Assembly (NCBI GenBank): GCA_945919075.1
Contig: CAMEIX010000013.1
Location: 19,834-83,833 of the forward strand
DNA length: 64,000 nucleotides
From: an uncultured Lachnospiraceae bacterium
GTDB lineage: Bacteria > Bacillota > Clostridia > Lachnospirales > Lachnospiraceae
Direction of reading: 5' to 3'
Below are positions 9,124-18,900 of this stretch, one piece after another (positions within the stretch are counted from its first letter, which is position 1; every line of letters begins with the position of its first letter). A model generated the notes under the pieces. It was not told where the DNA came from and made no database searches. It saw only the letters and a program-made list of their open reading frames with translations. A program made the position numbers and the translations under genes.

Positions 9124-10377
9124 ATGAGTGTTATTACAAATCTGACACGTATGTGGCTGACACGTACTACCAAGCGTTTTACATTTAAAAATGAATATGA
9201 TAAGCAGCTGCCCTTTGCAGAGTGTCATAATCTTGGATTATACGTTCATATTCCTTTTTGCAAAAGCATCTGCAATTTTTGCCCATATTGTAAGGTCGTG
9301 TATTCTTCTGAAAAATGTGACCAATACATAGATGCGCTGATTCATGAAATTCATATGGTTGGCAGTACTTATCCCGGAAGAAAACAGGTAACAAGTCTCT
9401 ATTTCGGGGGTGGAACTCCGGTACTTGCCATTAACCGTATCAGGGAGATTATGGATGCGATAAATGAGCATTTTGTTATAACCGAAGGAATAGGTCTCGA
9501 ACTTCACCCGGATAATGTAAATGTGGATACACTTACGGCATTAAAGGAAGCCGGAGTAACGAAGATAAGTATCGGCATTCAATCATTTCAGGATAAATTT
9601 CAAAATGTTCTTGGGAGGAAAAAGATTGACATAGAAGCCATGGCAAATGCTTTAGCACAAGTAAGTTTTGAAACGGTCTCCATGGACTTTATATTTGCTC
9701 TTCCTACCCAGACTTTTGAGGATTTAAAGTCCGATATTGAAATGGCATTTAAAAATGGGGCAAATCACGTGGCAATTTATCCATTTATAAATTTTACTTT
9801 CACGGATAGCAAGGTATCAGCGCTTCCTAAGAAGGAAAAAAGAAAAATGCTGGATGCCATAACAAATTATTGCCTTGAAAAGGGATATACCAGAAACTCA
9901 ATTTGGACTTTTTCATGTGAAAAGCAGGCAAAATATTCTTCCATGACAAGAGATAATTTTCTTGGGTTTGGATGTTCGGCCACCACACTCCTTAAAGATC
10001 AGTTTAAAATTAATACTTTTTCTACAGAGGAATACTTAAAACGAATTGCGGATGGGGAATTACCAACATCACTTACACTCAGATTCTCCAAACGGCAGCG
10101 CATGGTATATTACCTTTTCTGGACAGCATATAGTACAAAGGTGGATGAAAGAGATTTTGAAGAGTTTTTTGGTGTTTCATTAGATAAAATGTACGGATTT
10201 GAGATGAAACTGGCAAAGATTCTGGGGTTTGTAACAGAGGATAACGGTATTTATTCCATGACACTTAAAGGTGCATTTTACTATCACTATTATGAGAATT
10301 TTTATACTCTCGCCTACATTGATAAAATGTGGGGGATTATGAGAAGGGAAGCATTTCCGGAAAAAATAGAGTTATAA
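9124..10377 (+). CDS. HemW/coproporphyrinogen oxidase-like radical SAM protein
   Basis: This 417-residue protein has GLYVHIPFCKSICNFCPYC near its start, close to the HemN/HemW signature HIPFC-x3-C-x2-C, then YFGGGTP and the SIGIQSFQ and MDFIFALP motifs of the same superfamily. It is not simply HemW: the C-terminal third is divergent and the cluster is followed by an extra Cys (CPYC). The alternative start at 9109 overlaps the upstream gene by 8 bases; the ATG at 9124 has GAGGGA just before it. Genetic coupling to the preceding radical SAM gene suggests a two-enzyme modification step of unknown product, possibly on a lipid or tetrapyrrole. Confidence 0.83.
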   Translation: MSVITNLTRMWLTRTTKRFTFKNEYDKQLPFAECHNLGLYVHIPFCKSICNFCPYCKVVYSSEKCDQYIDALIHEIHMVGSTYPGRKQVTSLYFGGGTPVLAINRIREIMDAINEHFVITEGIGLELHPDNVNVDTLTALKEAGVTKISIGIQSFQDKFQNVLGRKKIDIEAMANALAQVSFETVSMDFIFALPTQTFEDLKSDIEMAFKNGANHVAIYPFINFTFTDSKVSALPKKEKRKMLDAITNYCLEKGYTRNSIWTFSCEKQAKYSSMTRDNFLGFGCSATTLLKDQFKINTFSTEEYLKRIADGELPTSLTLRFSKRQRMVYYLFWTAYSTKVDERDFEEFFGVSLDKMYGFEMKLAKILGFVTEDNGIYSMTLKGAFYYHYYENFYTLAYIDKMWGIMRREAFPEKIEL

Positions 10378-10547
10378 AGTATTATTGGGTACGGTTCTTG
10401 GTTAAATGCAGGAATGACAGGGATATGAAGAGTATTTTTTTCTTGTATAATATTGTCGAATAATGTAGAATATTATTGAATGGAAAATAAGATAATGTTA
10501 CTATACAAATAGCAAACTATAAATCTATATACAGGGACAAAAGTGAT

Positions 10548-11867
10548 ATGAAACCAGAAGAATCAGAAGATTTTTATGACATTTCAGATTATCATCGTCT
10601 TAGATGTCTGGGAGATGATGTTAATGACATATTGTTGGTTGTTCTAAAAAATATTGCAGTGGGTGTAGGTCTGTTCGAGGTTGGGGAACAGGTGCGCTCA
10701 GTGTATTTGAATGAAGCTTATTTTGCATGTGTGGGTTATACAAAGGAACAGTATAGGAATTCTTACCACAATATTCTTTCCACACTTCTTCCGGAGGATG
10801 CAGTAATATTAAAGGAATGTATAGGGGAACATGCACCGAAGGGAGAGGATATCCAGTGTACCTTCAGAGGATACAGAGCGGACGGAAGTCTGAACTGGTT
10901 TGAGATACATGGTGTAGCGTTGGAGAATAGGAATAGTACGAATCCCTTATACCTTACGGTAATCAATAACATTACGGAAGAGAAAAATTATGAGAATAGC
11001 CTGAATGCATTGAAGAGTGCTAATGCAAAGCTTATGATGCAGGAGGAAAGATATAAGATCCTCGAAGCCACAGCGCAGGGATTATTGTTCGAATACTATC
11101 CGGACAGTGATACCATGATCTTTTCTTACAATTTTCCCGATAATAAAAAACGCAGAGAAATTAGTAATTATAGTGAGTTTATGGTGACTTCGCCTCTGGT
11201 TCACAGCTCTCATCAGCAGAAGTTTAAGGATGCTTTGTGGGGAGCATGTGAGAAAGAGACGGAAGGGAACCTGGAGTATCTGTCGTTGGTGTCTGGTGGA
11301 GGCTACCGCTGGCACAATACCCATTATAAAAGTGTGGCAGATGAGGATGGGAAAATTCTCAGTGTTATGGGACTCATCGAGGATATCCATGAAGAGAAGA
11401 TGGAGAAAAACAACCTGAACATCAGAGCGGAAAGAGATGGTCTTACAAATCTGTACCGTAAAGAAACGGTGTTCGAAAAAATGGATGAGTATCTAAAAGA
11501 AAATCCGGAAGGAGAGTTTTTCTTTATCATAATCGACCTGGATGATTTCAAGAATATCAATGACAAATATGGCCATCAGTACGGAGATGAAGTCCTGAAA
11601 AAAGTTGCCAAAGACATAATAGGACTTTTTGGAGAGACCGGAATATTGGGAAGATTCGGTGGAGATGAGTTTGTCATCCTCACAAGAGATATGGCAAAGT
11701 GTGACGTGGAGAAACAGTTGAATAAGCTCAAGGAGACCAATCGTTTCAGCGCCGGTGTCGTACAGTGGTGTCCGGGTGAGTGCATTAAGGATATCTTTGA
11801 CAGAGCTGACCACGGAATGTATCAGGTGAAAGCGTCAAATAAAAATGGAATATTATTCTGTGATTAG
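10548..11867 (+). CDS. PAS-domain diguanylate cyclase
   Basis: The 439-residue protein has no membrane segment. Two PAS-like sensor regions (about 25-150 and 165-285) are followed by a GGDEF domain with an intact GGDEF at 371-375. It should make cyclic di-GMP from two GTP in response to a cytoplasmic signal. The inhibitory I-site (RxxD five residues before GGDEF) is absent: the residues there read GETGILGRF. Product inhibition may therefore be lost. It is monocistronic, with a 170-base upstream region and a strong terminator just after the stop. Confidence 0.92.
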   Translation: MKPEESEDFYDISDYHRLRCLGDDVNDILLVVLKNIAVGVGLFEVGEQVRSVYLNEAYFACVGYTKEQYRNSYHNILSTLLPEDAVILKECIGEHAPKGEDIQCTFRGYRADGSLNWFEIHGVALENRNSTNPLYLTVINNITEEKNYENSLNALKSANAKLMMQEERYKILEATAQGLLFEYYPDSDTMIFSYNFPDNKKRREISNYSEFMVTSPLVHSSHQQKFKDALWGACEKETEGNLEYLSLVSGGGYRWHNTHYKSVADEDGKILSVMGLIEDIHEEKMEKNNLNIRAERDGLTNLYRKETVFEKMDEYLKENPEGEFFFIIIDLDDFKNINDKYGHQYGDEVLKKVAKDIIGLFGETGILGRFGGDEFVILTRDMAKCDVEKQLNKLKETNRFSAGVVQWCPGECIKDIFDRADHGMYQVKASNKNGILFCD

Positions 11868-11876
11868 AATTTTAAG

Positions 11877-11913
11877 AGTTGGAACTGTTTTGATTACAGT
11901 TTCAACTTTTTCT
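11877..11913 (+). terminator. Rho-independent terminator of the diguanylate cyclase gene
   Basis: A 12-base stem (AGTTGGAACTGT pairing with ACAGTTTCAACT, one G-T pair) with a 7-base loop is followed by TTTTTCTTT. It lies 9 bases past the stop codon. Confidence 0.85.
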
Positions 11914-12049
11914 TTCGTATTTCAGAAGTCAGTGGAGAAAAGCAAGAGTATATTATGGTTTGCAAACTGTAATTTGACAGATTATAATGAGATGAAACAG
12001 GAGCGATTTAAAAAAGAGATTTTAGGGGAGATTTTCAGCGGAGGCATAA

Positions 12050-12658
12050 ATGGGAAGTGACGAATTAGATTGGGAAAAACGCTTGAAAATTCATACGTTT
12101 GGCAGGGATGCCAGCAATTCTGATAATTACCGATATCCCTATGAGCCGACCAATTATTGCGTTCTGGAACGACTGGCAAACAGCAATCTGATCGGTAAGA
12201 AAAACACCATGATTGATTATGGTTGTGGGAAAGGCCGGGTGGGTTTTTTTATGTCTTTTCAGACCGGATGCAGAACCATCGGAATTGAATTTGATGAGCG
12301 TCTGTACCAAAAGGCTGAGGAAAACAAACATACTGCGGTATCGGGGCAAAAGGTAGAGCTTCTTTTAGAGAATGCAGAAGAACATATTGTAGAAGAAAAA
12401 GCAGACCGTTTCTATTTTTTTAATCCGTTTTCCATTGGGATTTTGCAGAGTGTGTTGGGAAAGATTATGGATTCCTATTACCACAACCCCAGAGAAATGT
12501 TTTTGTTTTTTTACTATCCGTCGGATGAATATGTGGCATTTCTGATGACGGTTCCCGAATTGGAATTTTATGATGATATCGATTGCAGGGATCTGTTTTT
12601 AAGTGCTTCGGACAGGGAGAAAATTTTAGTCTTCACTCTGCCGGGGATAGAAGAATAA
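12050..12658 (+). CDS. Class I SAM-dependent methyltransferase
   Basis: A 202-residue protein with the SAM-binding motif MIDYGCGKGRVGFF at about 55-68 and an acidic residue at the end of the second strand (GIEFDE). After strand 4 it has YFFNPFS rather than a DPPY or NPPY motif, so it is unlikely to be a classical DNA or RNA amino-methyltransferase. The substrate is unknown. GCGGAGG precedes the ATG. The next gene (DUF89) starts 55 bases later. Confidence 0.82.
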   Translation: MGSDELDWEKRLKIHTFGRDASNSDNYRYPYEPTNYCVLERLANSNLIGKKNTMIDYGCGKGRVGFFMSFQTGCRTIGIEFDERLYQKAEENKHTAVSGQKVELLLENAEEHIVEEKADRFYFFNPFSIGILQSVLGKIMDSYYHNPREMFLFFYYPSDEYVAFLMTVPELEFYDDIDCRDLFLSASDREKILVFTLPGIEE

Positions 12659-12713
12659 AAGGGCGGTAAGGAGCTGAAGCGGTGCTGTCAGCCTTAAAAT
12701 CTGGAGGAAATAA

Positions 12714-13622
12714 ATGAGAGTCATAGACAGTTGTGCGAAATGCCTGCTTGACAGGCAGATTGCAAAAGCGAACCGGAGTCATCATCCGGAAAACAGGGAC
12801 GAGTTTATCAGACAGGTAAAGGAATTGCTTGCGAATCGTAAGGAAGAGGATTCTGCACCTTATCTGGTGTCTCTTTTTAATGAACTTTATGAGAAATATT
12901 TTGGTGAGGCAGCAAGTTTCAGGGATATAAAGAAAGAATATAATGACCTTGTACTTTCCATGGAAGAGGACCTTGAAGCAAAAATTCTGGGAACCGGTGC
13001 AAAAGGGACGGATACGGAAGACTACCGGCAGGAGGATGAAAATAAGGCAGCCCTTGCAAGGGCTATTCTCTATGCACGCGTCGGTAACTATATTGATTTC
13101 GGTGCCATGAATCATGTGGACAAGGGTACTTTTTTGAAACTCTTTGATGATGCCGTATTTCGTGAAGAGGATGGAAAAACTTTTGAAAAGTTTTATAAGG
13201 AATGCGGGCAGGCAAAGAATTTTTTGCTGATAACAGATAATTGCGGAGAAATTGTTTTGGATAAGCTCTTTTTGCGTATATTAAAAAGATGTTTTCCGGA
13301 ACTTAGCGTGAAGGTTTTGGTGCGGGGAAAAGAAGTCTTAAACGATGCCACCATGGAAGATGCCATTTATGTAGGAATGGAGAAAGAGGCCAAAGTCATT
13401 CCAAACGGAACCGCTGTGGCGGGCACCATTTATGAAATGATTACAGAAGAGGCAAAACAGGCCATGGATGAGGCAGATGTCGTTCTGGCAAAGGGACAGG
13501 GAAATTATGAATCCATGGCAGGACTTGGCAGGCATGTATATTATGCATTTCTTTGTAAATGCGAGCTGTTTACCACGCGTTTCGGTGTACCGCTTCTTAC
13601 CGGGATGTTTGTGGCGGAATAG
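12714..13622 (+). CDS. DUF89/ARMT1-like damage-control phosphatase
   Basis: The 302-residue protein begins with the CAKC pair (Cys7, Cys10) found in the prokaryotic subgroup of DUF89, and has the active-site signatures ITDNCGEIVLD and DVVLAKGQGNYES. Family members are metal-dependent phosphatases thought to remove damaged or excess sugar phosphates and phosphorylated cofactors. GGAGG precedes the ATG. It is followed 43 bases later by a lone PTS EIIC gene, so a role in clearing a sugar phosphate produced by that transporter is plausible but only inferred. Confidence 0.9.
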   Translation: MRVIDSCAKCLLDRQIAKANRSHHPENRDEFIRQVKELLANRKEEDSAPYLVSLFNELYEKYFGEAASFRDIKKEYNDLVLSMEEDLEAKILGTGAKGTDTEDYRQEDENKAALARAILYARVGNYIDFGAMNHVDKGTFLKLFDDAVFREEDGKTFEKFYKECGQAKNFLLITDNCGEIVLDKLFLRILKRCFPELSVKVLVRGKEVLNDATMEDAIYVGMEKEAKVIPNGTAVAGTIYEMITEEAKQAMDEADVVLAKGQGNYESMAGLGRHVYYAFLCKCELFTTRFGVPLLTGMFVAE

Positions 13623-13665
13623 AGTACGAAAATAGGACATGGAACAAGGTGAAATAAAGGTGGAA

Positions 13666-14769
13666 ATGAAAACAGAACAAAAATCAATGGGAAAACGGAT
13701 AGTGGAGCAGATTACCGGAATTTTCGCACCGATTATCAATATCATTACGGCAGCAAGTATTTTGAAGGGCGTAATCATGCTGCTTGCAGGTATGGGTGTG
13801 CTTGAGGCGGATAGCGGTGTATACCGGATCTTTTATGCCTGCTCGGACGGATTCTTTTATTTTCTACCGTTTTTCTTAGCTCATACGGCTTCCAAACAGT
13901 GGAAAACAGACCCCTTTATCTCTATGCTCATTCCGGTGACCATGCTGTACCCGGGTCTTGTGGACCTTCTGGAAAACGGCGACGGTACCATGCACTTTCT
14001 GGGGATTCCCATACAGACGGCGGTGTATCACTCCAGTGTTCTTCCGGTACTGTTTGCTATCGGCCTGCTGGTATTTTTGGAGAAAGGCTGCGACAGGATA
14101 CTTCCGGATGCTATTAAGGGGTTTACCAAACCCATCCTTTGTATTCTGGTTGTCCTTCCCTTGACCTTTTTGGTTTTCGGACCGATGGGGACACTTATAG
14201 GAAATGCTTTGACTTTTATATTTGAGATTCTGTATGAATTCAGCCCTATTTTGGCAGGAGCATTTATGGGCTTTGTGATTCAGCCCATGGTTTGTATCGG
14301 AGCGCATTGGAGCATTGTTCCGGTATGTATCAATAACATTGCAGTTAACGGATATGATATGATTCTGCCGCTTCTTGGTGCAGCGGTTTACGGACAGGCG
14401 GGAAGTGCACTGGCAATCGCATTCCTGTATGATAAAACGGAAAAGAACAGGGAGAAAAGGCAGGGGGCTTTTCAGGCATCGCTGGCAGCCGTTCTGGGAG
14501 TGACGGAGCCTGCTCTTTTCGGTGTGAATGTGGCCATTATGCGTTCCATGGTAACAGCCTGTGCCGCGGGGGCTTTAGGTGGTGCCATGGTCGGTGCGGC
14601 AGGGACAAGGTGCAGTTCCTTTGCCTTTCCCAGCTTCTTAACCTGTGTCGTTTATGTAGGCCCCGGATTTGGTGTGTTTTTATTATCCATGGTGGTGGGA
14701 TTTGGAGCTGCCTTTGCCATGATATTTTTACAGAAAAAGAAGATAAAAAAACTTATAAACGAGAATTAA
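13666..14769 (+). CDS. PTS transporter EIIC subunit, glucose/beta-glucoside superfamily
   Basis: About 367 residues with roughly ten membrane segments. GIFAPIINIITAASILKG, IGAHWSIVPV and LGVTEPALFGVNV are typical of the EIIC domain of the glucose-sucrose-beta-glucoside superfamily, where the TEP motif takes part in sugar binding. There is no EIIB or EIIA domain and no such gene beside it, so it must borrow phosphoryl donors or act otherwise. I chose the ATG at 13666, behind AAAGGTGG; an in-frame ATG at 13639 would add nine residues. Confidence 0.88.
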   Translation: MKTEQKSMGKRIVEQITGIFAPIINIITAASILKGVIMLLAGMGVLEADSGVYRIFYACSDGFFYFLPFFLAHTASKQWKTDPFISMLIPVTMLYPGLVDLLENGDGTMHFLGIPIQTAVYHSSVLPVLFAIGLLVFLEKGCDRILPDAIKGFTKPILCILVVLPLTFLVFGPMGTLIGNALTFIFEILYEFSPILAGAFMGFVIQPMVCIGAHWSIVPVCINNIAVNGYDMILPLLGAAVYGQAGSALAIAFLYDKTEKNREKRQGAFQASLAAVLGVTEPALFGVNVAIMRSMVTACAAGALGGAMVGAAGTRCSSFAFPSFLTCVVYVGPGFGVFLLSMVVGFGAAFAMIFLQKKKIKKLINEN

Positions 14770-14801
14770 ATTTCATTTGAAAAGGAATGGAGGAAAGAAG
14801 T

Positions 14802-15908
14802 ATGGGACCGGAAAGAATGAATCGTGACTACGAAGTAGGTACAAAAGTTTTCAGTGTTACGGATAGCAGCAGAAAGGAGATTCTGGGGGATGGAACAGGA
14901 TACCGGAAAATTGCTGTCCGTCTGTATTATCCGATTTTGAAGGAGCAGACAGAAGGAAAGCAGAAAGCCCCCTATGTCAGTGAGCGGAAATGGGAGAGTA
15001 TGCGTAAGGCCTATCACATTCCGAAGTCCGCCTCCGTTTCCAATGAGATGGATATGTATGAGGACATTTCGTTTATTGAAGGGCAGAAATTTCCGCTTCT
15101 TCTGTTCAGTCACGGATACAATAGTTACATAGAAGCAAGTACGTTCCTCTGCACCGAGATTGCGGCAAGAGGTTATATTGTGGCATCCGTGGGACATGCC
15201 CATGAAGCCATCTGCACGGAGTATGATGATGGAAGCTACGATTATTATGACAGGAATATTAATAAAATGATGTACAAGAAGGGGGCTTTGAAAGCTATTC
15301 TTGCACAATCGAAACTTTTAAGAAAGAAAGGGAATGTGGAGGAAATTCAGAAAGCATTCTGGCAATTTGAAAAAGAGCATACGCCCTATATTATGGACCG
15401 CTTAAAGGAGTGGAGTGCCGACATGCTTTTTGCACTTGGGGCCGTGAAAGAAAAGTTTGGGCAGTACATAGATTTTTCGCATGGTGTGGCAGCAGGCGGG
15501 CATTCTCTCGGTGGTGCTACGGCATATTATCTCTGTCAGATGAGTGATGAAATTACCTGCGGTATCAACATTGACGGCGGGTTGTTTGGGGACTATCGCG
15601 GCATGACCATGAAAAAACCTTTTTATCAGATTGCATGCAAAGAAAACTGGAATGTGGAATCCGCAGTTTTACTGAAAACACAGGCCCCTGTTTATACGGC
15701 GGTGTTTCAAAACATGAAGCATATCGGATTTACGGATGCCAAGTTTTTTGTCCCGATTAAGATGGTGGTAGGGAAAATGGATGCGGAAAAGATGCACAGG
15801 CATCTGACGGACTGTCATACCACTTTCTTAGACAAGTATCTGAAAGGCCTTGATGTGGAAATCCATCAATCTAAGGATGTGGAAATAAAGACAGATGTTT
15901 ATGCTTAG
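14802..15908 (+). CDS. Alpha/beta hydrolase, PAF-acetylhydrolase-like
   Basis: The 368-residue protein has the oxyanion segment LLFSHGYNSY and the nucleophile elbow GGHSLGGAT, followed by an INIDGG strand; a late His in the C-terminal region would complete the triad. The layout resembles platelet-activating-factor acetylhydrolase isoform II. No signal peptide is seen, so it should be cytoplasmic. The ATG at 14802 is set by GGAGGAAAG; an ATG at 14787 lies inside that ribosome site. It follows the EIIC gene by 32 bases. The substrate is unknown. Confidence 0.85.
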   Translation: MGPERMNRDYEVGTKVFSVTDSSRKEILGDGTGYRKIAVRLYYPILKEQTEGKQKAPYVSERKWESMRKAYHIPKSASVSNEMDMYEDISFIEGQKFPLLLFSHGYNSYIEASTFLCTEIAARGYIVASVGHAHEAICTEYDDGSYDYYDRNINKMMYKKGALKAILAQSKLLRKKGNVEEIQKAFWQFEKEHTPYIMDRLKEWSADMLFALGAVKEKFGQYIDFSHGVAAGGHSLGGATAYYLCQMSDEITCGINIDGGLFGDYRGMTMKKPFYQIACKENWNVESAVLLKTQAPVYTAVFQNMKHIGFTDAKFFVPIKMVVGKMDAEKMHRHLTDCHTTFLDKYLKGLDVEIHQSKDVEIKTDVYA

Positions 15909-15971
15909 ATTTCATGAAAGTTTAGAGAGGATTATACTTTGCATAAACACAAGTTGCTGTAGGAGACAGAG

Positions 15972-18900
15972 ATGAGTTTAAGATTTGTACTTGGGGGATC
16001 CGGATCAGGCAAAAGTACCCGGATATATGGTGAGATTTTACAAAGGGCAAAGAAAGAACCGGGACGCAATTTTCTGATTGTGGTGCCGGACCAGTTTACC
16101 ATGCAGACCCAGAAGGAACTGGTACTCCATCCTGAGAATGAGAGTCATGGAATATTAAATATTGACGTTCTCAGTTTTGGACGGCTGTCCCACCGCATTT
16201 TGGAAGAAGTGGGGAAAAAGGATATTCCGGTTTTGGATGATACTGGAAAGAGTCTGATATTGAGGAAAGTGGCAGGCGATTTAAAAGAGGACCTGCCCTA
16301 TCTGGGTGCCCATTTGCAGAAACAGGGATATATTCATGAGGTTAAGTCTGCCATTTCGGAATTTATGCAGTACGGCATCTCCTGCAAAGACGTGGATATT
16401 CTGATAAAATATGCGGAGAAAAAAGGAGCCCTCTATCATAAACTGAAGGACCTTCAGAAGATTTACGAGGGCTTTTCCCTCTATATAAAGGACCATTACA
16501 TTACCACGGAGGAGACCCTGGATGTATTGTGCGGTGCACTTCATAAATCCAAAATTGTAAAGGACAGCGTGGTTGTATTTGACGGATTTACTGGCTTTAC
16601 ACCGATTCAGTACCGTGTGATCGAGACCCTGCTTACCCTGACTAAAGAAGTATGGGTTACGGTTACCATACCGGCACAGGAAAATCCCTTTGTGCCGGAC
16701 GGTGAGCAAAAGCTGTTTCACTTAAGTAAAAAGACCATTGCGGATATTTGTAAGCTGGCAGAGTTAAACGGTGTATCCCGCGGAGAGGACATTGTGCTTA
16801 ACTACGAAGGTGTTCATCGTTTCTGTGGCAATCCGGTGTTAGCACATTTAGAGCAGTCTTTGTTCCGGTATCCTTTAAAAGCATTTCATGCAAAGGAGGA
16901 TGAGTCGGGGAAAAAGGACTGTGATGTAAATAATACACTGCATTTATTTGCTGCCTCTACGATTGCGGAAGAGGTGCGCCAGACAGGAATTTACATTGAA
17001 CAACTGGTTCGGAATGAGGGGTATGCATACCGGGATATTGCTGTGGTTACAGGTAATCTGGAAGGCTACAGCAATCAGATTAACAGCCGTTTTAAGGATT
17101 TGGATATTCCCTGCTATGTGGATCAGAACAGGGCGATTCTCCTAAATCCCCTGACAGAATATATCAAGGCAGCCATGGAAATTCTGGAGAAGAATTTCAC
17201 TTACGAAAGTGTATTTAAATTCTTGCGAAGCGGACTCGCATGCCTTAGTAAAGAAGAGACGGATATTTTGGAAAACTACTGCCTGGAAACCGGTATCCGT
17301 GGAAAGAAAAAGTGGTCCGAACAATTTGTGTTCAAGACCAAAAACATGTTGGATGATATTGAACTTTTATGGCAGGTGGACGGTTTTCGGACCCGCCTGA
17401 TGGAGGAACTTTCCCCTCTTTTAGCCCTGAGTGAAATACGGGAGAAAAAGGCGGGAGATTATGTACTGGCACTTTATGAACTTCTCAATAAGAATCATGC
17501 GGCCGTCAAACTGGATTATTATTCGAAAATGTTTGCAGAGCAGGGGGATAAGGTAAGGGAGAGAGAATACGCCCAGGTTTACCGCCTGATTATGGAACTT
17601 TTGGAACAGATTATGGCACTGTTAAAAGAGGAGCCAATGACCTTAAAGGAATTTCGGGAGATTGTGGAAGCCGGACTTACAGAAATTCAGGTGGGCAGTA
17701 TTCCCCAGAATGTAGACCGCGTACTTGTGGGAGATATAGAACGGACCCGGTTAAAGGAAGTAAAGGTGGTATTCTTCCTCGGAATCAACGACGGCAATAT
17801 ACCTAAAAGCGGTGGAAAAGGAGGTATCATCTCGGACATTGACCGGGAATTCTTACAGGGTTCCGAATTGGAACTGGCACCTTCTCCCAGACAAAAGATG
17901 TACATTCAGAGACTGTATCTGTATCTGAATATGACAAAGCCCTCCGAAAAACTGTACTTATCCTATGCCAAAATGGATGGGGAAGGAAAGGGAATACGTC
18001 CGGCTTATCTGATTGATACCATAAAGCAATTATTTCCGGATCTGGTTACGGAATATCCGGAAGAAAAGGATGTTTTAGAACAGATTTATTCAACAAAAGA
18101 AGGGGTATTGTTTCTGGCAGGAAAAATGCGGGAATATGCGGAAAGCAACAGAGAGGTGGAGGATATCCATACTCTGTATCAGGCATTCCAAGTGCAGGAA
18201 AACACCCGGATTATTTTGCAGAAATTAACGGATGCGGCATTTTATGAGTATGCAGGCGGCAGGCTGTCAAGGCAGGTTGCAAAGGCCTTATATGGTCGTA
18301 TGCTGGTTAACAGCGTAAGCCGGATAGAGACCTTTGCCCGTTGTGCATACCGGCAGTTTCTTGCCTATGGTCTGGCACTGAAAGAAAGAGAAAGTTTTTC
18401 TTTTGAGAGAGTGGACCTGGGGAATATTTATCATGCGGTGTTAGAAGGGTTTGCGGACAAACTGGCGGAGAGTCCTTATACCTGGTTTGATTTCCCGAGG
18501 GAGTTTGCCGAGAAGACTGTCCGGGAAGTACTGAGTCTTTGCACTGCTGATTACGGGGCAACGGTTCTGTATGCAACCGCAAGAAATGCTTATAATGTAG
18601 CACGTATGGAGCGGGTACTTACCCGGGCGGTGGATACCATTCAGTACCAGTTAAAGAAAGGATCCTTTGTGCCCAGAGAATTCGAAATGTCCTTCCATAC
18701 CGTTTCGGATCTGGACAGCGTGAATATAGCACTTTCCGAGGAAGAAAAAATGAAACTGGTGGGGAAGATTGACCGGGTGGATGTTGCGGAATCGGAAGAT
18801 AAGATTTTTGTAAAGATTGTGGATTACAAGTCCGGTGAAAAAAACTTTGACCTGGCGGCACTTTACTATGGTCAGAGTCTGCAGCTTGTGGTGTATTTAA

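Noticed and set aside
11845..12060. 71-residue + strand frame after the diguanylate cyclase
   Set aside because: It runs through a strong terminator hairpin and overlaps both neighbouring genes; no ribosome site.
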